From assembly GCA_046313675.1 (NCBI GenBank), contig JBKBXU010000254.1, positions 1 to 7,047 of the forward strand: 7,047 nt of DNA. The letters are read 5' to 3'. Below, in pieces: positions 6,762 to 7,047 of the stretch; the first letter of the stretch is position 1, and each line of letters starts with the position of its first letter. The notes under the pieces are model-generated. The model did not search any database, was not told where the DNA came from, and saw nothing but the letters and a program-made list of their open reading frames with translations. Source of the stretch: JBKBXU01 sp046313675 (GTDB lineage: Bacteria; Bacteroidota; Bacteroidia; Cytophagales; Cytophagaceae). The position numbers were made by a program, and so were the translations under genes.

Positions 6762-6826
6762 TGCTGTGAAATTTTTAAATTATTATATTCCTCAGGTGTA
6801 TTGATATTGGTTATATCTGTATCCAT
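6758..6826 (-). pseudogene. 22-codon ORF resembling the C-terminus of MobA (probable remnant)
   Basis: Between moeA and moaD a short frame runs from ATG 6826 to TGA 6758. It encodes 22 residues with the core TNINTPEEY, which matches the conserved C-terminal tail of MobA and related nucleotidyltransferases (pattern NINTPEDxxxL). The same frame also reads sensibly a few codons further upstream (ANLKPYN before the Met) until a TAG inside the end of moeA. It starts 1 base after the moeA stop and its TGA overlaps the moaD ATG. I read it as the leftover tail of a mobA gene lost by deletion, retained because its stop/start overlap couples translation to moaD. It could also be a functional leader peptide. 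The remnant identity rests on a short motif. Confidence 0.5.
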
Positions 6827-6827
6827 A

Positions 6828-7046
6828 TTATAAGGCTTTAAATTCGCCTAGCATATGTACCTCAACCTGATCTCCAGGGCTCACCGTGCTGATTTCCTGA
6901 GGAAGATAAACCAAGGCATTGGCTTCAGCATACGACAGCAAAATAAAGGATTCCTGGCCTGTCAGTATTTCTACTTCATCATTGTTTACCTTCGCTTTTA
7001 GGAAATTTGCCAGTCCTGTTTTCTTAGAATAGGAGTTGCTTAGATT
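6828..7046 (-). CDS. moeA: Molybdopterin molybdenumtransferase MoeA, C-terminal part (5' end beyond window)
   Basis: Only the last 72 residues are present; the start lies right of the window edge. They match the C-terminal beta-barrel domain (domain IV) of MoeA: KKTGLANFLKAKV, then ILTGQESFILLSYAEANALVYLP and finally SPGDQVEVHML. MoeA inserts molybdate into adenylylated molybdopterin supplied by the MogA-type domain, here the second half of MoaCB. The stop TAA (6828-6830) is followed at once by the small mobA-like ORF, so the genes are cotranscribed. The shortened loop before QESF, where family members usually have Q.SG, is within normal variation. Confidence 0.85.
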   Translation of the reverse strand, partial: NLSNSYSKKTGLANFLKAKVNNDEVEILTGQESFILLSYAEANALVYLPQEISTVSPGDQVEVHMLGEFKAL

Positions 7047-7047
7047 T

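Noticed and set aside
6319..6804. Two plus-strand frames (6319-6609 and 6613-6804) opposite moaE and moaD
   Set aside because: They shadow MoaE and MoaD, which are certain from their conserved motifs.
1..7047. CRISPR array, toxin-antitoxin, phage-defence or biosynthetic system
   Set aside because: No regular repeats or signature genes were seen; the clear multi-gene unit is the Moco operon.

Overview
The window comes from the genome of a Bacteroidota bacterium, probably of the Cytophagales/Flavobacteriia type. The evidence is a protein with a C-terminal type IX secretion (T9SS) sorting domain, a promoter matching the Bacteroidota consensus TTTG-N19-TAnnTTTG, start codons without clear Shine-Dalgarno sequences, a tRNA whose CCA end is not encoded, a BatE-like TPR/SH3 protein and a MoaC-MoaB fusion of the kind known from this phylum. 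The species cannot be named from the sequence alone.

Layout. Positions 1-599 (minus) hold the N-terminal part of a secreted, probably outer-membrane beta-barrel protein. It is divergent from an alpha/beta hydrolase at 665-1474 (plus). That gene runs tail to tail, with a 2-base gap, into a BatE-like membrane protein with TPR and SH3 parts (1477-2202, minus). A tRNA-Lys(TTT) follows at 2276-2348 (plus), with its own promoter and a strong terminator. The terminator is symmetric and probably also ends an isolated acyl carrier protein gene (2413-2649, minus). A second terminator (2725-2753) ends a large secreted Ig-like T9SS cargo protein (2774-4759, minus). An AT-rich gap of about 370 bases (4760-5128) contains what looks like a decayed IS end or MITE.

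The right side (5129-7047, all minus) is a molybdenum cofactor (Moco) operon. Its transcription order is moeA (only the C-terminus is in the window), a 22-codon ORF that looks like the tail of a lost mobA, moaD, moaE and a moaC-moaB fusion. MoaC makes cyclic pyranopterin monophosphate. MoaD and MoaE form molybdopterin synthase. The MoaB/MogA-type half adenylylates molybdopterin and MoeA inserts molybdate. MoaA and an intact MobA are not in the window.

I see no convincing new multi-gene system. The most notable points are the mobA-tail remnant, translationally joined to moaD, and the IS/MITE-like relic. The stand-alone ACP and the BatE-like gene away from a Bat operon are lesser curiosities.
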